A stretch of DNA of 64,000 nucleotides, taken from the NCBI RefSeq assembly GCF_036669915.1, contig NC_089316.1, positions 25,268,493-25,332,492 on the forward strand, written 5' to 3'. Shown here one piece after another: positions 34,401-47,900 of this stretch. The notes under the pieces are model-generated. The model did not search any database. It was not told the origin of the DNA and worked only from the letters and a program-made list of their open reading frames with translations. Every line of letters begins with the position of its first letter. Position 1 is the stretch's first letter. The position numbers were made by a program, and so were the translations under genes. The stretch comes from Pocillopora verrucosa (Eukaryota > Cnidaria > Anthozoa > Scleractinia > Pocilloporidae).

Positions 34401-36703
34401 AGTGTTTTAATAATTTCATACCCACAATCAAAAGGTTTCAAGAGTTAAAAACATTAAAAAAATCACATGGGAAATTCATATAACAGCACAACAACTTACG
34501 GTCAGTGGTATATTAAAACCATTAACTTCTACAGTTATCAGCTCTGGCAAATGTAATAACACTATAACTCGATTGTTTTCGCTGTAATGTCTTACTTAAA
34601 CTAGCAGCCTTTCATCATTACTTTCCTCAGGACTGCCTGCAATCATAGTTGCTGTATCTCTGGTAATCGCTGCAGGAAATGATGGAATCGAAACTTTTGT
34701 CAATGATGAAAAGTAAGTTTGAAAGTTTGTTTATTTTATTGACTGTATACAAAATGGTCGAAGCCCAGGGAATGCTAGGACTTAATAACAGAAACCTGCA
34801 GCCTCAATAACTGGCCTCCCCCCTCCCACACACCCACTAGGCACCGCCTCATTTCAAGTTGTGGATCTCTCCATGTATAAGAGTAGGAGAGGGAGAGTTT
34901 TTAAACCAGTATCCAAGATAGGGTCTTTTCGTAATTTGCAGAGTCATATAAAGGCAACATGCTGCATTAAAAATGGATTTTGATTTGACATTCTGTTAAG
35001 AAAAGCCTTTAAATGCTGCCGTTAATGTAGAAAAAATATATTAAAAGTCTGTTTGTGCCTTTTATTTTTCTAATTCTAAGCTGCTGGATGTCCTCCTCTA
35101 ACGATGTCATCTGGATATTTGTTTCCTTTGTTGGATTCGTCTCAATCGTAAGTGGCAACAGTTTGAATTTCTTCAATGGATATGAGTTTAATCATCTAAA
35201 GATATTTGTTTCAAAGTTGATTATAACAGCATCTCGACAATCATTTTCTGTTCTTCTTCTTCTGAATAGGAATGAGTCTGTGACTCTTTGAAAGACCTCT
35301 TTAAAAAATTACAACATAAGCTAGTGCAGCAAAAGTATCCGATATTTCATTTTTTCTCTTTTCATATCCTCCATCTTCTTTTGTTTTCCCTTTTAATCCC
35401 TGAAGATTAACATGACGATCCTCGTGCGAGTTATAAAGGAAGTAACAACAATCCAACAGGTGAAGGATAGCCCGACTGAGCAGATCAGGTGGGCTAATAA
35501 TAGTTACTTCTCCCGCCTCTTGAATGCTTCCAATCAACAAACAATCTCGCATCATAGCTTGTTACAAAGAAAAACTGGCCTGGAATTGATGGGCTTTGAA
35601 TGACGCCCTAGCACATAAAATATAGCGCGTTTTCGCTGGACGACCTTCAAACTGCTTCTTTTGTCACTCTCGAGATTATATCGCGACTATTCATTGCCTT
35701 CAATTTAACCTAAGAGTTTTCAATTTTTCTTTATATCGATTTCAGATGAACGCTTTTGTTTTCCAAGTGACTATTCATTTGGTCTCTTACAGGCTTGGTG
35801 TCCGTGCATGCGTGGTGTTAGCTCCATTGCTGGGTGTCACGTGGCTGATTGGCTTCCTTGTGCCGTTACACATCGCCTTCTCCTACATTTTTGTAATCCT
35901 CAATTCCACTCAGGTAAAGTCATCTAAAACCTTAAGGGTTTGTTCAAGCATTTGGCTGCTCATGGGTAGATATAAGAACGTACGTATAACGTGATAAGCG
36001 TCAGGAATACTGAAAAGCGTCTCCATATCCAAGAATAATTCAGATTCACTTTCACATACCAGATCCGCGACCCTCCGTAAAGAAGCCGACTGGAGATCAT
36101 TTAAACCTTCCTTTTTCCCTTGCATTTTCATCTTCAAAGCCTTAGCTCGGCTTAGTTATGATACTGGAGTCACCATGAATCGATTACATCTGACGAATAG
36201 AATTGTATTCGGGAAAATAAGCCTCAGATAAGTAAACGATCATAGCTGATAAGGAAAGGAGACCTTCAGCTGAGTTGTTCTAAGAGACACAACCCTGCAT
36301 TCACGACAAAAAAAAAACAAACAAACAAACAAAAATTTAAAAAAAAGTGGAAAGCTTCTCTTATTTCTGCATCTATTTGCTCGTTTGTTTACCCATTAAC
36401 CAATGAAGTTATATCTACATTTTTTAAAAGGGATTATTCATTTTCTTCTTTCACTGCTTGGGAAATAGTGAGGTAAATATGAATTTTGAGTCCCCGTATT
36501 TCATATCAAGAAAAGCTGGTTACATATAATGAGTGTCTGTTATTTGACTTCTAATTCCTATCTAGATAAGGGGGCGTTTTAAAAGAAGAGTCCAAAAAAT
36601 CCACCCAAGTGCATTTAATCAAAGGCCAGGTGACGACAGAGGAAACTCTCAAGCCCGTCAAAGTCACAGTGATACTGGGATTCCTGTGCAGGATCAAGAG
36701 TAA
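25427..36703 (+). CDS. Adhesion GPCR A2 (complete, 18 exons, 673 aa)
   Basis: Exons: 25427-25484, 28905-28937, 29085-29387, 30116-30364, 30729-30833, 31250-31337, 31425-31515, 32129-32178, 32377-32506, 32661-32788, 33556-33658, 33972-34122, 34631-34712, 35081-35147, 35406-35488, 35793-35913, 36431-36472, 36566-36703. Exon 1 gives the signal peptide [19 protein letters not shown] and ends in phase 1, matching exon 2 ([11 protein letters not shown]) across a 3.4-kb intron that holds a Penelope element. Residues 31-131 are a nine-Cys module (GLCSNWC core); about 132-309 GAIN; GPS C317...C335...C347-C349 with HL352|T353; seven helices 370-628; tail 628-673. TM3 WMLVEG, TM6 [12 protein letters not shown]7 FHCLGNSE. 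The 5' part matches A3 and the 3' part A1. Reading through the in-frame codons before ATG 25427 would extend the start, but the signal peptide argues for this Met. Confidence 0.92.
25565..25700 (+). pseudogene. Decayed tandem copy of the A2 signal-peptide exon
   Basis: Text from GAATACC through the donor CTTGGTAAGAATT and the following TTTCGATTGACCCGA block is a second copy offset by 133 bp from exon 1. It lacks the start ATG of the original; an ATG at 25576 would end in phase 0, which does not fit exon 2. The donor is kept. The same duplicate lies behind the A3 signal exon (about 54463-54600). Confidence 0.75.
26737..27069 (-). pseudogene. GIY-YIG endonuclease fragment (inverted arm of Penelope element)
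   Basis: Reads [20 protein letters not shown], then [37 protein letters not shown] and a [13 protein letters not shown] end. This is the C-terminal endonuclease domain of Penelope-like elements, on the strand opposite to the RT. The Gly-Glu of the usual YIGETG is altered to YISGTG, so activity is unlikely. Confidence 0.85.
27060..28236 (+). pseudogene. Penelope-type reverse transcriptase and endonuclease remnant
   Basis: Starts in [16 protein letters not shown] and [20 protein letters not shown], stops at TAA 27317, resumes with [19 protein letters not shown] and the catalytic RYIDD motif (about 27595-27609), then a frame change near 27776 into [12 protein letters not shown] and [10 protein letters not shown]. 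The region joining RT to endonuclease is missing, and the GIY-YIG part (28000-28236) lacks eight residues after GETGRR. Motif order and text are those of Penelope-like elements; no intact product. Confidence 0.88.
28330..28363 (+). ncRNA. Hammerhead-like motif in Penelope 3' part (core mutated)
   Basis: GCTCTGACGAAGGGATAATG followed by CTCGACACGTCAGC. The layout is stem I GCT/AGC, CTGANGA box, stem II and a GAAAC-GTC-type end, as in hammerhead ribozymes described from Penelope-like elements. Here GAAAC has become GACAC, so cleavage is unlikely. The least changed example in the window is at 55541-55575 on the - strand. Confidence 0.4.
29460..29550 (+). repeat. (ATT)n-rich microsatellite, intron 3 of A2
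   Basis: Long stretch of ATT repeats with interruptions just after the Cys-rich exon. The A3 equivalent is at about 59100-59178 and differs in repeat number. Its open reading through the donor is an accident of the repeat. Confidence 0.9.
32377..32506 (+). other. GPS exon of A2 and site of copy-identity switch
   Basis: Codes the second half of the GPS including the HL|T site. Differences shared by A2 and A3 against A1 run up to the intron just before this exon; from about 60 bp beyond it A2 shares the A1 state instead. A2 alone has Gly (GGT) where A1 and A3 have Ala (GCT) in the DNGD segment after the tethered agonist. Confidence 0.8.
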
Positions 36704-37062
36704 TCAATAGACTTTGAACTTTTGTCTTGCCAATGGAATGGGAAAATACTAAATGCATTTATAACCAGCTTCACTTATGTTGCTCAGGCTGTAGCTGATT
36801 CAAGTTAATTCAAGTTGTATTTATGCTTTTTTTAGTAATTTTTTCTTAGCCCCAGGCTTAGCTAGGTTGATGATATTTAGCCACACTTACCTGGCATCGT
36901 TGGCATCATATGGAATAATTATTTGCATTAAAATCAAATTGCCCGAGAATACCAGTTTATATACTGATTACGAGTTTGATATACTGATTAATCATTTAAC
37001 CGGTAATCAGGTCTGAACCGTAGAAATCAATTTTGCTGCGATTAACATTTGTTAAGTATACA

Positions 37063-37068
37063 AATAAA
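37063..37068 (+). terminator. Candidate poly(A) signal of A2
   Basis: AATAAA 360 bp after the A2 stop codon, at the same offset as behind A1. Confidence 0.4.
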
Positions 37069-37248
37069 GTTCGTAGTATATAACAGTTAACTGTATAATG
37101 AAGACTTTACTAAACTACAACATACCTAAGGACCGATTATCGTTTATCGTTAGGGAAAGGAGGGGCTTGGGTTACGGGAGGGGGGGGCGGGGTGTGTTGG
37201 ATGCGTCACTTTAAGATTGTGTCCCTATAAGATTTATCTAAGGCTCGA

Positions 37249-38031
37249 TAGCCTGCGTGTAGCCGTACCCTCCCCTGATGGTAAAACGGAATGGACGGAA
37301 CTAAAATCTGACACTAATCGTGTTCCACGACGTCACTCTAATTTATGGAAAAAAAGTGTCTCTTCATAATGTTTTTTTTGTGAAGTGACACGTATTGGCG
37401 AGGTTATCGAGATCAACAATAACATTTAAGTGAATTCATTCTCCATTTGCGGGTAAATTTGCAATTCAGCGTCCGAGCTCAACTGTATACTTTGGAGTAA
37501 AAAGAGGACGATGTTCAATTGGCATCGCGCTAACCAAACTGGATTTCAACGTCCTGCTTGAATTCGTAAACAGTGCCACGGTCGTCGAAAAGAGTTGGAT
37601 CATTTGTCACAGAATCTCAAGGATTTCATGGATTTCTATAAGAGATAGTTACGCTGCAAGCGTGAAGAAAAGAGCGACTATTTTCTCAGTCCAAAGAATC
37701 GCTGCAAGGGACAACTAGTTTTAATTTAGCTTCGCAGCACCGTTCGCAAAAACACCGAAAGTTGAAGGTGCACACTTGCCTTAAAAACCTTGTGGTAAAT
37801 CGTAAAACATTTAGTTCATCTTCTTCTTCGTTAATATGAAAATAAATTACCAACTCGAACCAATCAGAATTGACGAAAGAATCAGCAAAAGGGATTTACC
37901 AATTAAAAGTCATGATATATTTTCTTACAAAAGAGGGACGTCACGGAACAGGATTAGTGCCAGGTTTGCGTAGACGTTGCCTCGCTTCCGTTTCACCTTA
38001 GCGGGGGGAGGGTACGGCTACACGCAGGCTA
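37249..38031. mobile_element. Non-autonomous TIR element, copy-2 instance
   Basis: Same ends (TAGCCTGCGTGTAGCC / GGCTACACGCAGGCTA) and site as the element at 7500-8281, with length differing by about one base through a homopolymer. It was carried by the array duplication. Confidence 0.75.
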
Positions 38032-38971
38032 AAGGCTACACAACATTCTTTTGATTCCTTCCTTGCACCCCCCCCCCCCCCCTCCGCGACCACTAGTCCT
38101 CTCCATGTTCCCCCTGAAAACCAAGTATTCCCCCTAAAAAAAATATTTTCATCCGCACCCTTCCCCATTCGTTGGTAGATGGTGACTGGTCCTTTCATAC
38201 GAGAACCCTAGCCTAAACCGGTAAAACTGTATGAAGTGCTTTCCCGCTAACTCATTACACTTTAGGATATTTATCTCCAAATTCAGAAAATTATACATAA
38301 AACTACGAAACAGTGAAGCAAAGCTCGACCGTGGAGACAGCACTTTTGAAAATTTCTCATTAACGGGGACGTTTCTTTAAATTCGTGGATATACGAGGTA
38401 AAGGAACGAGTAATTAAGGGACTCTATATTCAAATTTTGTGGCATTGGCAGCGGCTTGAGGAGTCCGGGGTGCGTAGGGATCTTATTAAATATGGTGGAC
38501 TGATCATTAAACATCGCAGATCAATTTAGGAGGACTTCTGTGGACTGAAGCTCAAATCTGTCTCCAGGAATCAGAGGATCCTCAACCTCACATAGTGCCT
38601 CCTTCTATCTTGATTTTTTTTTCTTTCAAGTTAGTTAGCATGCGGTATAATAAGGATCAGTTGGCAATTACTCCCATCCGGGACTGTAAGACCTAAAACG
38701 TCAACAGAAAAGCTAGTTATTCCTGTTTTTTTCTTCGGAGCACCCGGATGCATTACATCATTACCTGGCTATACTCCATTCAAGACGGAAAAAAAATCAT
38801 CGGCCAATTGTTTGTTCGCTAAAAAGATCAAATAAATATTACAAAATAAAATACACAGCTGGAAATATCTGGGGCTAAATTGGATCTACTCCATACTTCT
38901 TTAAAAGAGGATCGAGGAAAGACAAGCTATCTTCTGACGTTTGGGTCTCCGCAGTGAATCTCAAGCTGGGA

Positions 38972-41900
38972 ATGATGAAAGCACTTTGGTTCGCGTTAAC
39001 ATTTAGTTCAGTTTTCTTCATGACGGTCGATCTAGGTGAGTGGGTTAACATCTTTAACTTGACATCTCTACTTTCTATGTACCACTCATCGAAAGAGACT
39101 GCTCCTTACTTTTAAAACCCTTCAAAACCACTGACATAATTTATGAATGGATCACATTTAAAGAGATATGAGTATTTCCTGTCGTTTTTTGGAGTACAAG
39201 TTAATATTTTCTTTATATTCCTTAAACGGAAAACATTTGTGATAGCTTATCTATCCGAAGTTGCGGTATATCACTGATATGGACATCTTTGGTAAAAAAA
39301 AAAAAAACAAAAAAACAAAACAATCAACTTTTTCGGTTAAAATAAAAACCAGCAGATTTCGTGGATTGTTGCTATCTTTGAGATAAAAATTGTCAAAGAC
39401 CGATCTATTCCGGCAACAGATTCTTACGCGTAATGATATACCACATGGCTAATATTACATAGAATTCATGTCAAATTAGTTTGCGTTTTAAACTTCTCGC
39501 CTCATCCCTTATGTCATGTGTATTAGTGAATTCAAATTGGCTTTGCTTCACGACTGTTTGAATTGTCGGATGCGTTTCCTCGCTGCGAAGACTTATTTTG
39601 CGTGAGATGCAACTACGCCTGGTTAAAAAAATTAATTTGTTGTTCAGTTGTCATCGATAAAAAGAAAAACCATACCAAAATTTCGCGACATTTCCTTCGC
39701 ATCACAAATAACGAATTTATGCTTAAATTTTAGCATTATGTTAATTTTTAAAAGATGTCAACATCACGAACTAATGTAGGAAACAAGGGTTGAGAAAAGA
39801 GTCTTTCAGCTTCTACGTTGGAAATGAAAAGAAGAGTTAAATGTTTGGAGAATAAAATGGGAATGGCAGACCCTTTAGAAATATTCTAAGTATAACGATT
39901 TATCCTAACTGAGACAGTTTCGATCTCGATCTTAGGAGAGAAATATTCATCTAGAACCGTTCTCTCTTTGTCGCTCCAAAATTTCACCTCGAATGGCTTA
40001 TTTGTAATCTTCCGTCTTCTTTGAATTTTAAGATGTTAACGGCTTGATTTTGCAACTCGTTGAGCACCAGTACAAGCGCGGTATGCCACCATTTTCATAC
40101 CCCGTCTAAATGACACTTGTTCAACTTGGAAACAGTGTTAGCTTACTAGAGAAAAAAATTCCGCCCACAGACGCGGCGACGGGAGCGGTTCTATGTAAAT
40201 TGAAAATTCGTTTGAATAGGACCGAACCATTTTGTCAAATTACGCAGGAGCAGTTGCGTCAGATGTTTTAGATGCTCCGTTTCAATGCGTGACTACATTT
40301 ATCATAGTTTAAATAACAAAGCCAAGTAGAACCAGGCTCTGTCGAGACGAAAGACTAAACTTGAGACACGACGTTTTACAAACTCGCTGTGGACGTTTAA
40401 TCAAGATTCATCCACTTCTTCTACTTTAGATCGAAAAAGTCCATCAGGTAAAGTGTGTTATTAATAATTATTATTTTTGTTGTTGTTTATACTTGTCCAG
40501 AGAAAACAAATATTATGTAATATAAGTTTATTTCCATTCTTACTGAAACCAATAGTAGGTCTAACAGGATGCTGCTATTTCTGGTGTTCAAAACAATTCA
40601 GTAGACATCTGATTTTCTTGACATGCTTCATTGGCAGGGGAAAAATGCGAAGATATCTGCTCCAGTGATCCCTCGGTCAGGAGAAGAAATTGTGGGAAAC
40701 TTAAGAAGGATGGACTACTACTAGAATTGGGAATCTTACGGCTCCCCCCAGACGCTTGCTCTCACTGGTGTTGTATAACAGTCAGATGTCCTAAATTTAA
40801 CAAATCCAACCTAGAGGACTGTTCTCCCAATCTTCAAATTAGCAATCTTCCAAATTTTACAAACGAAACTGGTTATAAAAGAGCGTGGGGCATTTATATC
40901 AGACCCAAATCTGGTCCAGGAGTGCCCCCTAAACGTATTTTCTTCGAGGGTAGGTGAAAAAAATATTGAGTTATATTAACAGCGTCTGCATACTAGTACA
41001 CAGACAAATTGGTTTATGCTTGGCGCGCGTCTATCGGATTATGAATGCACGCGGGAAGTTTGGAGAGCACGAGAGAAGCATAAAGTTACTCGAGACACAA
41101 CCGAGAGCAACTATGGCTTCTTGAGACCAAATCTCTATACAAAGAATTATACATTTTGAGCTCAGAAGCGAAAGTCAAACGAATTTCTTGCGTGTACGAG
41201 ACAGCGCAGTAGGCTTAGTATGCTTGAATCGTTGTTCATTTGAATTCACGGCCAGAAAATTGCGAGGTTTGTTTTTAAAATTTTTAACATTCTGAAATTT
41301 TACAATTTAAATTATGCTATTAAATAGTGCTTTTAGGAAATATCAACACTTTAAAATAATATTTACTGTCCGAAAAGCAAAGCGAAAAACTTACAAATTT
41401 CATCTTGAACTCCAACATGTATGGAACGGAAAACAAACTTAAAAGGTAATACACCTCTTGGCTAAACTCGACGGGAACTTACATTCGAAGTGAAACTGCA
41501 CATGTCCTGTTATGGATACATGAGGATTGATAACATTTTGATTTACCACAGTAGCTGGTTAATTAGGAATATAGGCAGGACTTGCGCCCGCGACAAAGTA
41601 TAATACGGTAACGATTACCTTGTATACCTAACCTATTACTTTGAGAGCAACACTTCGTCTCGCAATTATTTCCCACGAATGCCACATCTTTCGCTTAGAG
41701 AAATGAGGGAAAAAACGAAACCAAACAAAAAAGGGAAACGAAAATGAAGCAAATCAATAAAAAATAAATAAACAAACAAAACATCGCTTATTTACCTCCA
41801 ATTCCACTTTTCTGTCAATCATTCTCGCAGGAAACGTAACATCACAGAAGCAAAAAGAACGAGGAAAGGTAATGGGGAGAGATTTATTGCTAGAGCAATA

Positions 41901-44900
41901 CTGAAAGAGTCTAATTATTTCAAACTTAAAACTGGTTAACTCATATGTGGTGGGAAATTCATTGATTAACTAAATGACTGTCTGCCTGACCGACTGACCA
42001 ACTAATCGACTGACAGATTTTAAAATCTGGAAGATTGACTGAAAGATTGGCAAACGCGACCAATTGATTCATTGTTTGACCCCTTATTTGTTTTTGTTTG
42101 GTTCATTTAGAGGCGTTTTATTTGGGATTTTTGCGGAAATCTTGACTCTGAGAGGAAGGAGGACATTCAGGTAATGCAGTTTAATAATGATATTGGTTTT
42201 TCCAGAATAGAATTGCGTAAAATTATGTTGTAGCCAGTAGCAAAAAAGATAGCGAGGCACAAAACCGCGATGCAATACGTTACAGAAGGGTTCCAAGCTA
42301 CGTAAGTAAACCAACCCGTACAATCCACTGCTATAGGCTGCCTGAGAACTCGAATGAAATCCGAATCATCGGGCGTGCCAGCCATGTACATGTCCCGTAT
42401 TTAAAGTTTGTATCTAAAGTATCTAAAGATTTCGCAACATTAAGAAATTCGCCTCTAACTGGATTTAACCCTTTAGCTCCCATGAGTGATCAAGACAGAA
42501 TTTCTCCTTACAATACAATACAATATCAAGCAGACAAGCAAATAGAGTAAAGAACAATATTTATTAGGGAAATATTACTTGATCCAGTACCAAATTCTCT
42601 GAACTAGCATCACAAGAATTATGTAGCAGACAGTAAGGGGAATTACAAATGAGATCTTGGAAGTTCGAGTGTTCATGTAGTTTACCCCATCTCGAAGATT
42701 TTACTCTGTCAAAAACTAATGGCTCGTTACAATCTTTAAAACTTCAAGGGCAAAATTTATTGCAATGATGAAAATGAAAGATAACTTTTTAAACCTCTCT
42801 AGGTATGTATCTGCCAGCAACTCTCCTTCGATTCCTATAAACAGGCCGCGTTCTCTTTACTCAAAAATGTAACGTCGTCCAGTACAAAGTGTGACGCGAT
42901 GTTCTCCACATTGGCTCTTGAGGACTTCCTGTCGAGACACAGTCAAGCATTTTTGAACACTACAGTTATCAACATTTCCTTCTCAAGTGAAGTCGCAGGT
43001 AAACCTTTTGAAGAAAATGATGATGAAAATAAAAAAGAAAACAATAACAAAAATAATAAGTAATAATAATAATAATAATAATAATAAAATCTTTATTACC
43101 GTGTCAATGTATTTAGCTCATGGAGCTAATTGGGGACACCTACTATTGCAAAATTAATAAAAAACTATGTACAATATCATAATAAGTAACAATATAGCCG
43201 GAAACTATGCATTAAAATTTAAAAATATTTAGAAATGTTAACAATGTTCAGATAACATAAAAATACTTGTACAATGCAGATAATTAAAAAAATCGTGTGT
43301 TGCAAAGATTGCAGCAGTTGCCACTGTCTTCCACTAGGCTGGCCAGGTCAATTCTACGGATTTTAGTTTCAAAGATGCTAAGGCTTGGTAGTTCACGCAT
43401 ACCATTTTCTAATTTGGACCAGATATATGGTCCTTGATACCTAAGTGTGTGTTTACCATAGCGTATAGTAAGTAAGTTCACGGCCCCACTCAATGTCCAC
43501 GCAGGCTTGTCCCTTGTAGTCCTCTTAGCTATTTTTTTTTCTTTAGTTACTTAGCTCATCCTTTGTTCCAAATAGGTAGTGTTACTTAATTTATAAACTA
43601 AATTCTACAAAATGATGTCCTCCTTCTTACCTAGCCTGATATTGAGGAAAATTAATTATTGGAAAATTTTACTGGATAAGTCTTACTTTAAGCTGAGACA
43701 AGACCAATCGCACTCAAGCAGAAAGAAAGAAGATATATGGGGCTTAATATTCTTCTATCGGACTAAATCGACACCATAAAAACACGTATATCTAAATAGT
43801 CTTGAGACTACATGGATTTCTTTTTTTTCCTTGTAACCCGTAATCGTAGATGTTTTTGCCAGTCGCCTTCACCGGGACAGGGGCAAAAAATTTCGTTTTG
43901 CTGATCCCAAAAACGAAAACTTCGTGGAAATTTCATATCGAAACACCGACGAGAATGGTGAGTATGTTAAGGCGTAATCTCACTCAGTAATATCTGAACC
44001 CATGATTAGCATTATTTTGTTATCCAATGGCAGTAATATCATGGCGGAAGAGATAGCTCGAGAAATAGATGTGAAGAAAAGAGAAGGAAAAAAAACAAAA
44101 ACAAAAAAAAAACACAGACTTATCTTTGAAATCGAGGCGCAAACAATTCTATGGTGCAGTTCTTCCAAACATAGAATAAGACACGAGAGGAAGTAAACAA
44201 AATATCTTCGACCATATTTGAAACATTTTAACACATCATTGGAGGGGGGAGGGGGGAAAGGATCAGTCGTTGCCTACAAAGAGTAAAGGAGGGGAGGGGG
44301 GCGAACTATAGACAATCGACTGCCAATCAACCCCAGTGAGGGGGGATCAGCTTATCGAGACACAATCAAAACCCTCTGACAGCTCCCATGCCAGCCAATA
44401 AATATTGAACGCTATCTTAGTTATCTTTTCATTCAATTTAATTCCATCAAGGCTCAATGGTTGTAGGAGTAATGTACAAAAATCTTACCGAGTTGTTTAT
44501 ATCAGACAAGAACACTAGAGGAACCAACGAAACAAGGTTTGTATTTCAGCAGCAAGAAAATCAAATACGTTTGTTAAATCAAAGTATAAAGACTGCTGTA
44601 AAAATAAATAAATAAAGAAAAAACTAAAATATACAAAATCCTTCACGTGTATGGCGAAGATAATGATTACATCCAAACCTACTTCATGGTTTTAAATTAT
44701 TGTCTCTTTTCAAAAACCAAGGCTCAGAAGTAGAGGTTAGCAAGCATTGACAACTTTTGCAAGAGATTTTAATACACTTTACATATTTTTTTGTTTCGAA
44801 TAAATGTATTCACATATTTGTTTGCTTCGAAGCTATTTAAAATTTCATTTAGTATTTTTTTGTTGTTTTTGTTTTCAGGGTGCTGAACTCCATAATCATG

Positions 44901-47900
44901 TCCGTTGAAATTTACCCCGAGCCTGCAGATGTACTGCTGGAGAACATCACCTTGGTTTTTAAACACATAAAGGTATGTACATCACCTCTACAATGAAAGG
45001 AATTCAGATTCCCCTTTTACACCTTGTCCAATCTGTAGCTTTCTCCATTATAGTTTGCTTGACACTCGAAACGTTAGCTCTGTAATCTCTCTACGGTGGG
45101 CAATTCATGGTATCAACTCAGCTAATAACGCTTAACCATCTCATGATTTTAAGCTTGTGTATAAAATCTTAGATTTTAAACTTTATATTTCCCATCAAGA
45201 GATTATAGACTGAGTTTAAACTTCCTCTTGATTCGTACTTTTTAAATTTATTTCAGGCCGGTGGAAAAAGCAGAGAGTGCGTATTCTGGGACATGTTTGG
45301 AGATGGGTGAGGCTCGCTATTTTCGGACGAAATCTACCTCTTGCACAATTATACGAGATGTCTTTCCATCTTTTGGGCACCTACATGTATTGTGTTTGCC
45401 ATTTAGACAGCTTTGTTAGATTCTATACCCTGGAACTAAACCACATGAATTTTCTTTTATTTTTTTGTATAAAGTCCCGTGGGTTGGTCAGCGCAAGGAT
45501 GTTTGACTAGAATTATGAGCGAATCTCAAACGGAATGCAAGTGCAATCATTTAACTCACTTTGCTGTTCTAATGGATATTACCGAAAGTAAAGATGAAAG
45601 TAATGCAAGGGATACAAAGGTATAAGTTTCATCTAGTGTTCTTCCATTGTGCATAATTGTACTTACGGAGAAAATGCATTTGTCGTGTGAGTGCTTCAAA
45701 AAGCTTTGCTAGACAATCCGTTCGCATCGCCACCATAAAGTGTTTCCAAAACATTAAGTTAAGAGAACTCTGGCCTGAAAGAAATAATACACCTAGCACT
45801 ATGTTGGGTCAATTGTACTCAGATCCATATCCCAAAGGCGCGCATTTTTGGCCACAATCTGGCACAAGAAGGCAGAGAGTAACATAAAGTGTTTCCAAAA
45901 CAGTCAGATAGGAGTACTGTGGCTTTAAAGAGGGAATACACATACATATCCCAAGGGCGCGCATTTTTGGCTACTATCGGCCAAAAACCCTAATTCCTAT
46001 GGGCATGGAATATTCAATAAAACATTAGTTTGCCTTAAAGTGCCCCAGAGGTTCAGTAGTATGGTTTTACGCCAAAGAGGTCCATGTGAAATGAAGGTAA
46101 TACATTTCAATTGACTTCAAAGGAAAATGACAAGATACTGACAGTTCTTACACACGTGGGGATGGCTTTATCGCTGGCTGGAGTTTCTATAACAATAATC
46201 AGCTATATACGGCTAACGTAAGTCCACTTCATTCAAATGGTATAACTTGGTGTTAAAAAAATTGCTTGAGGTATTGGTCAATGTAGCATGAAGGATTAGA
46301 TATTTTTTATTGTGTTGTCTGATAGTTTAGGTGAGATTAGAGAACCTTCTGGTTAGCAAAGACTGACGTCTCGTCAACCTGAATAAACCTGGGAGGTAGG
46401 GTAACCTGACGGTGGTTTCAGACATTCTGTTGGTCGAATTTATTTAAACTGATACAAAGTAACCCACAAAGTTAAAAAGAAAGTCAGGTGTGAAATGTGC
46501 ACGAGGTAGACAGAGAGTTAAGGGTCAAGGACATCACCACCACATGAAATATGAATTTATTGACTAATAACGCTTCGGGAGGTAAGCTTTCTCTTTCTTC
46601 ATTTCCTCAGTTGAATCTTCTTCCTTTTGGTTTTCACATTTATTTACACGTCTATCTGTTTGGGCTTCTGTAGAGACAGGCAAGCACCCCTGTTCCATAG
46701 TCGGGTGGGACTGACATCTTGCATTGGAGCAGGACACATTGTCTTTTTTGTTGGGATTGATGCCATAGAAAACAAGGTGAGAGTTGGAGCAGAATGTGTT
46801 ACATCTTTATCCTTCAGTGTTGTTTGTTTAGATAAATTTGTCTGGGCTGTTTCTTTTTCTGATGATTGCTCGCTTATCAGTACATCAGCCAACTGATGAT
46901 GATTCCTTATAGGCTGCCTGTGTTACAATTGCGGCTCTCATGCAGTACTTCCTGATGGCAGCTTTCTGCTGGATGCTTGTTGAGGGAGCTTACATTTACT
47001 TATTTGTGATAAAGGTGTACAACGTCAACGATAAAATCTGCCGCTTTCATGGCCTTTGTTGGGGTAAGGAAAGCTACTTCTTAAGATGTGAACACTAAAT
47101 CCCATTGAAAACTAGGCCACTAAGGTAAATCGAATAAAGCAAAGCAATTATCGACCGAAAAGGATTTGTGGCTGACGATGTGTCAATACCAACATTCGGA
47201 TTGGCCATCAGCACTTACCAGAAAAAAGTCTTGAAGAATAGTTACTACTTTTGTTAGTACGACAAAGCAAAAACAATGCCGATAGGCCATTTGTAAAAGT
47301 AGATATTACAGCCCTCAAATCTATCTAGTATTTGTAATTGACAACAATGCCTATTTTTATTCATTGTACTTTTTTGCTATAGGACTTCCTGCGGTCATGG
47401 TTACTGCATCTCTAGGTGTTGTTGCAGGAAAAGATGGAATCGAAAATTACGTCAGTGATCAGTAGTAAGTTTGAATACTTACCTATTAAATCCTCTTTAC
47501 GGACCTGGAAGTATCGCTGCGGATATGTGAATTGGCAGTTGCCTGAATGGGGAGAACCCAGGGGAAGGGGTGTGAGCTCCCCTCTAGCAATCTTCTTCAC
47601 CTCGTATGTGTGGATCGAAACTAAGTCGTCTATCTTTTTTTCTTTCTTCCGAAATTAGTTGGCGTTTCTTTCTCTTCAACTTCCCTTGTTTTATTAATTA
47701 CTATATTCATCCATCCCTTATTTCCTTTTTGTTCCAAACCCCAAGCTGCTGGATATCTTCAAGAAACAAAGTCATCTGGATATTTGTTTCCTTTGTTGGA
47801 CTAATTGAACTTGTATGTGATGAAACTTCTTTCTAACAAAAATTTAGCACTTATCACTAATAACTTATCTCTTAGCACTTCATCTCCTCCAGCTCATAGA

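Larger units (their letters stand above)
36704..38971. other. A2-B2 intergenic spacer
   Basis: Almost identical to 6954-9218. It holds the A2 3' UTR with an AATAAA at 37063-37068, the inverted-repeat element at 37249-38031, and unassigned sequence up to the B2 start. Visible differences are few: one extra base in a poly-A run near 37672, a longer poly-C run near 38069, and scattered single changes. Confidence 0.7.
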
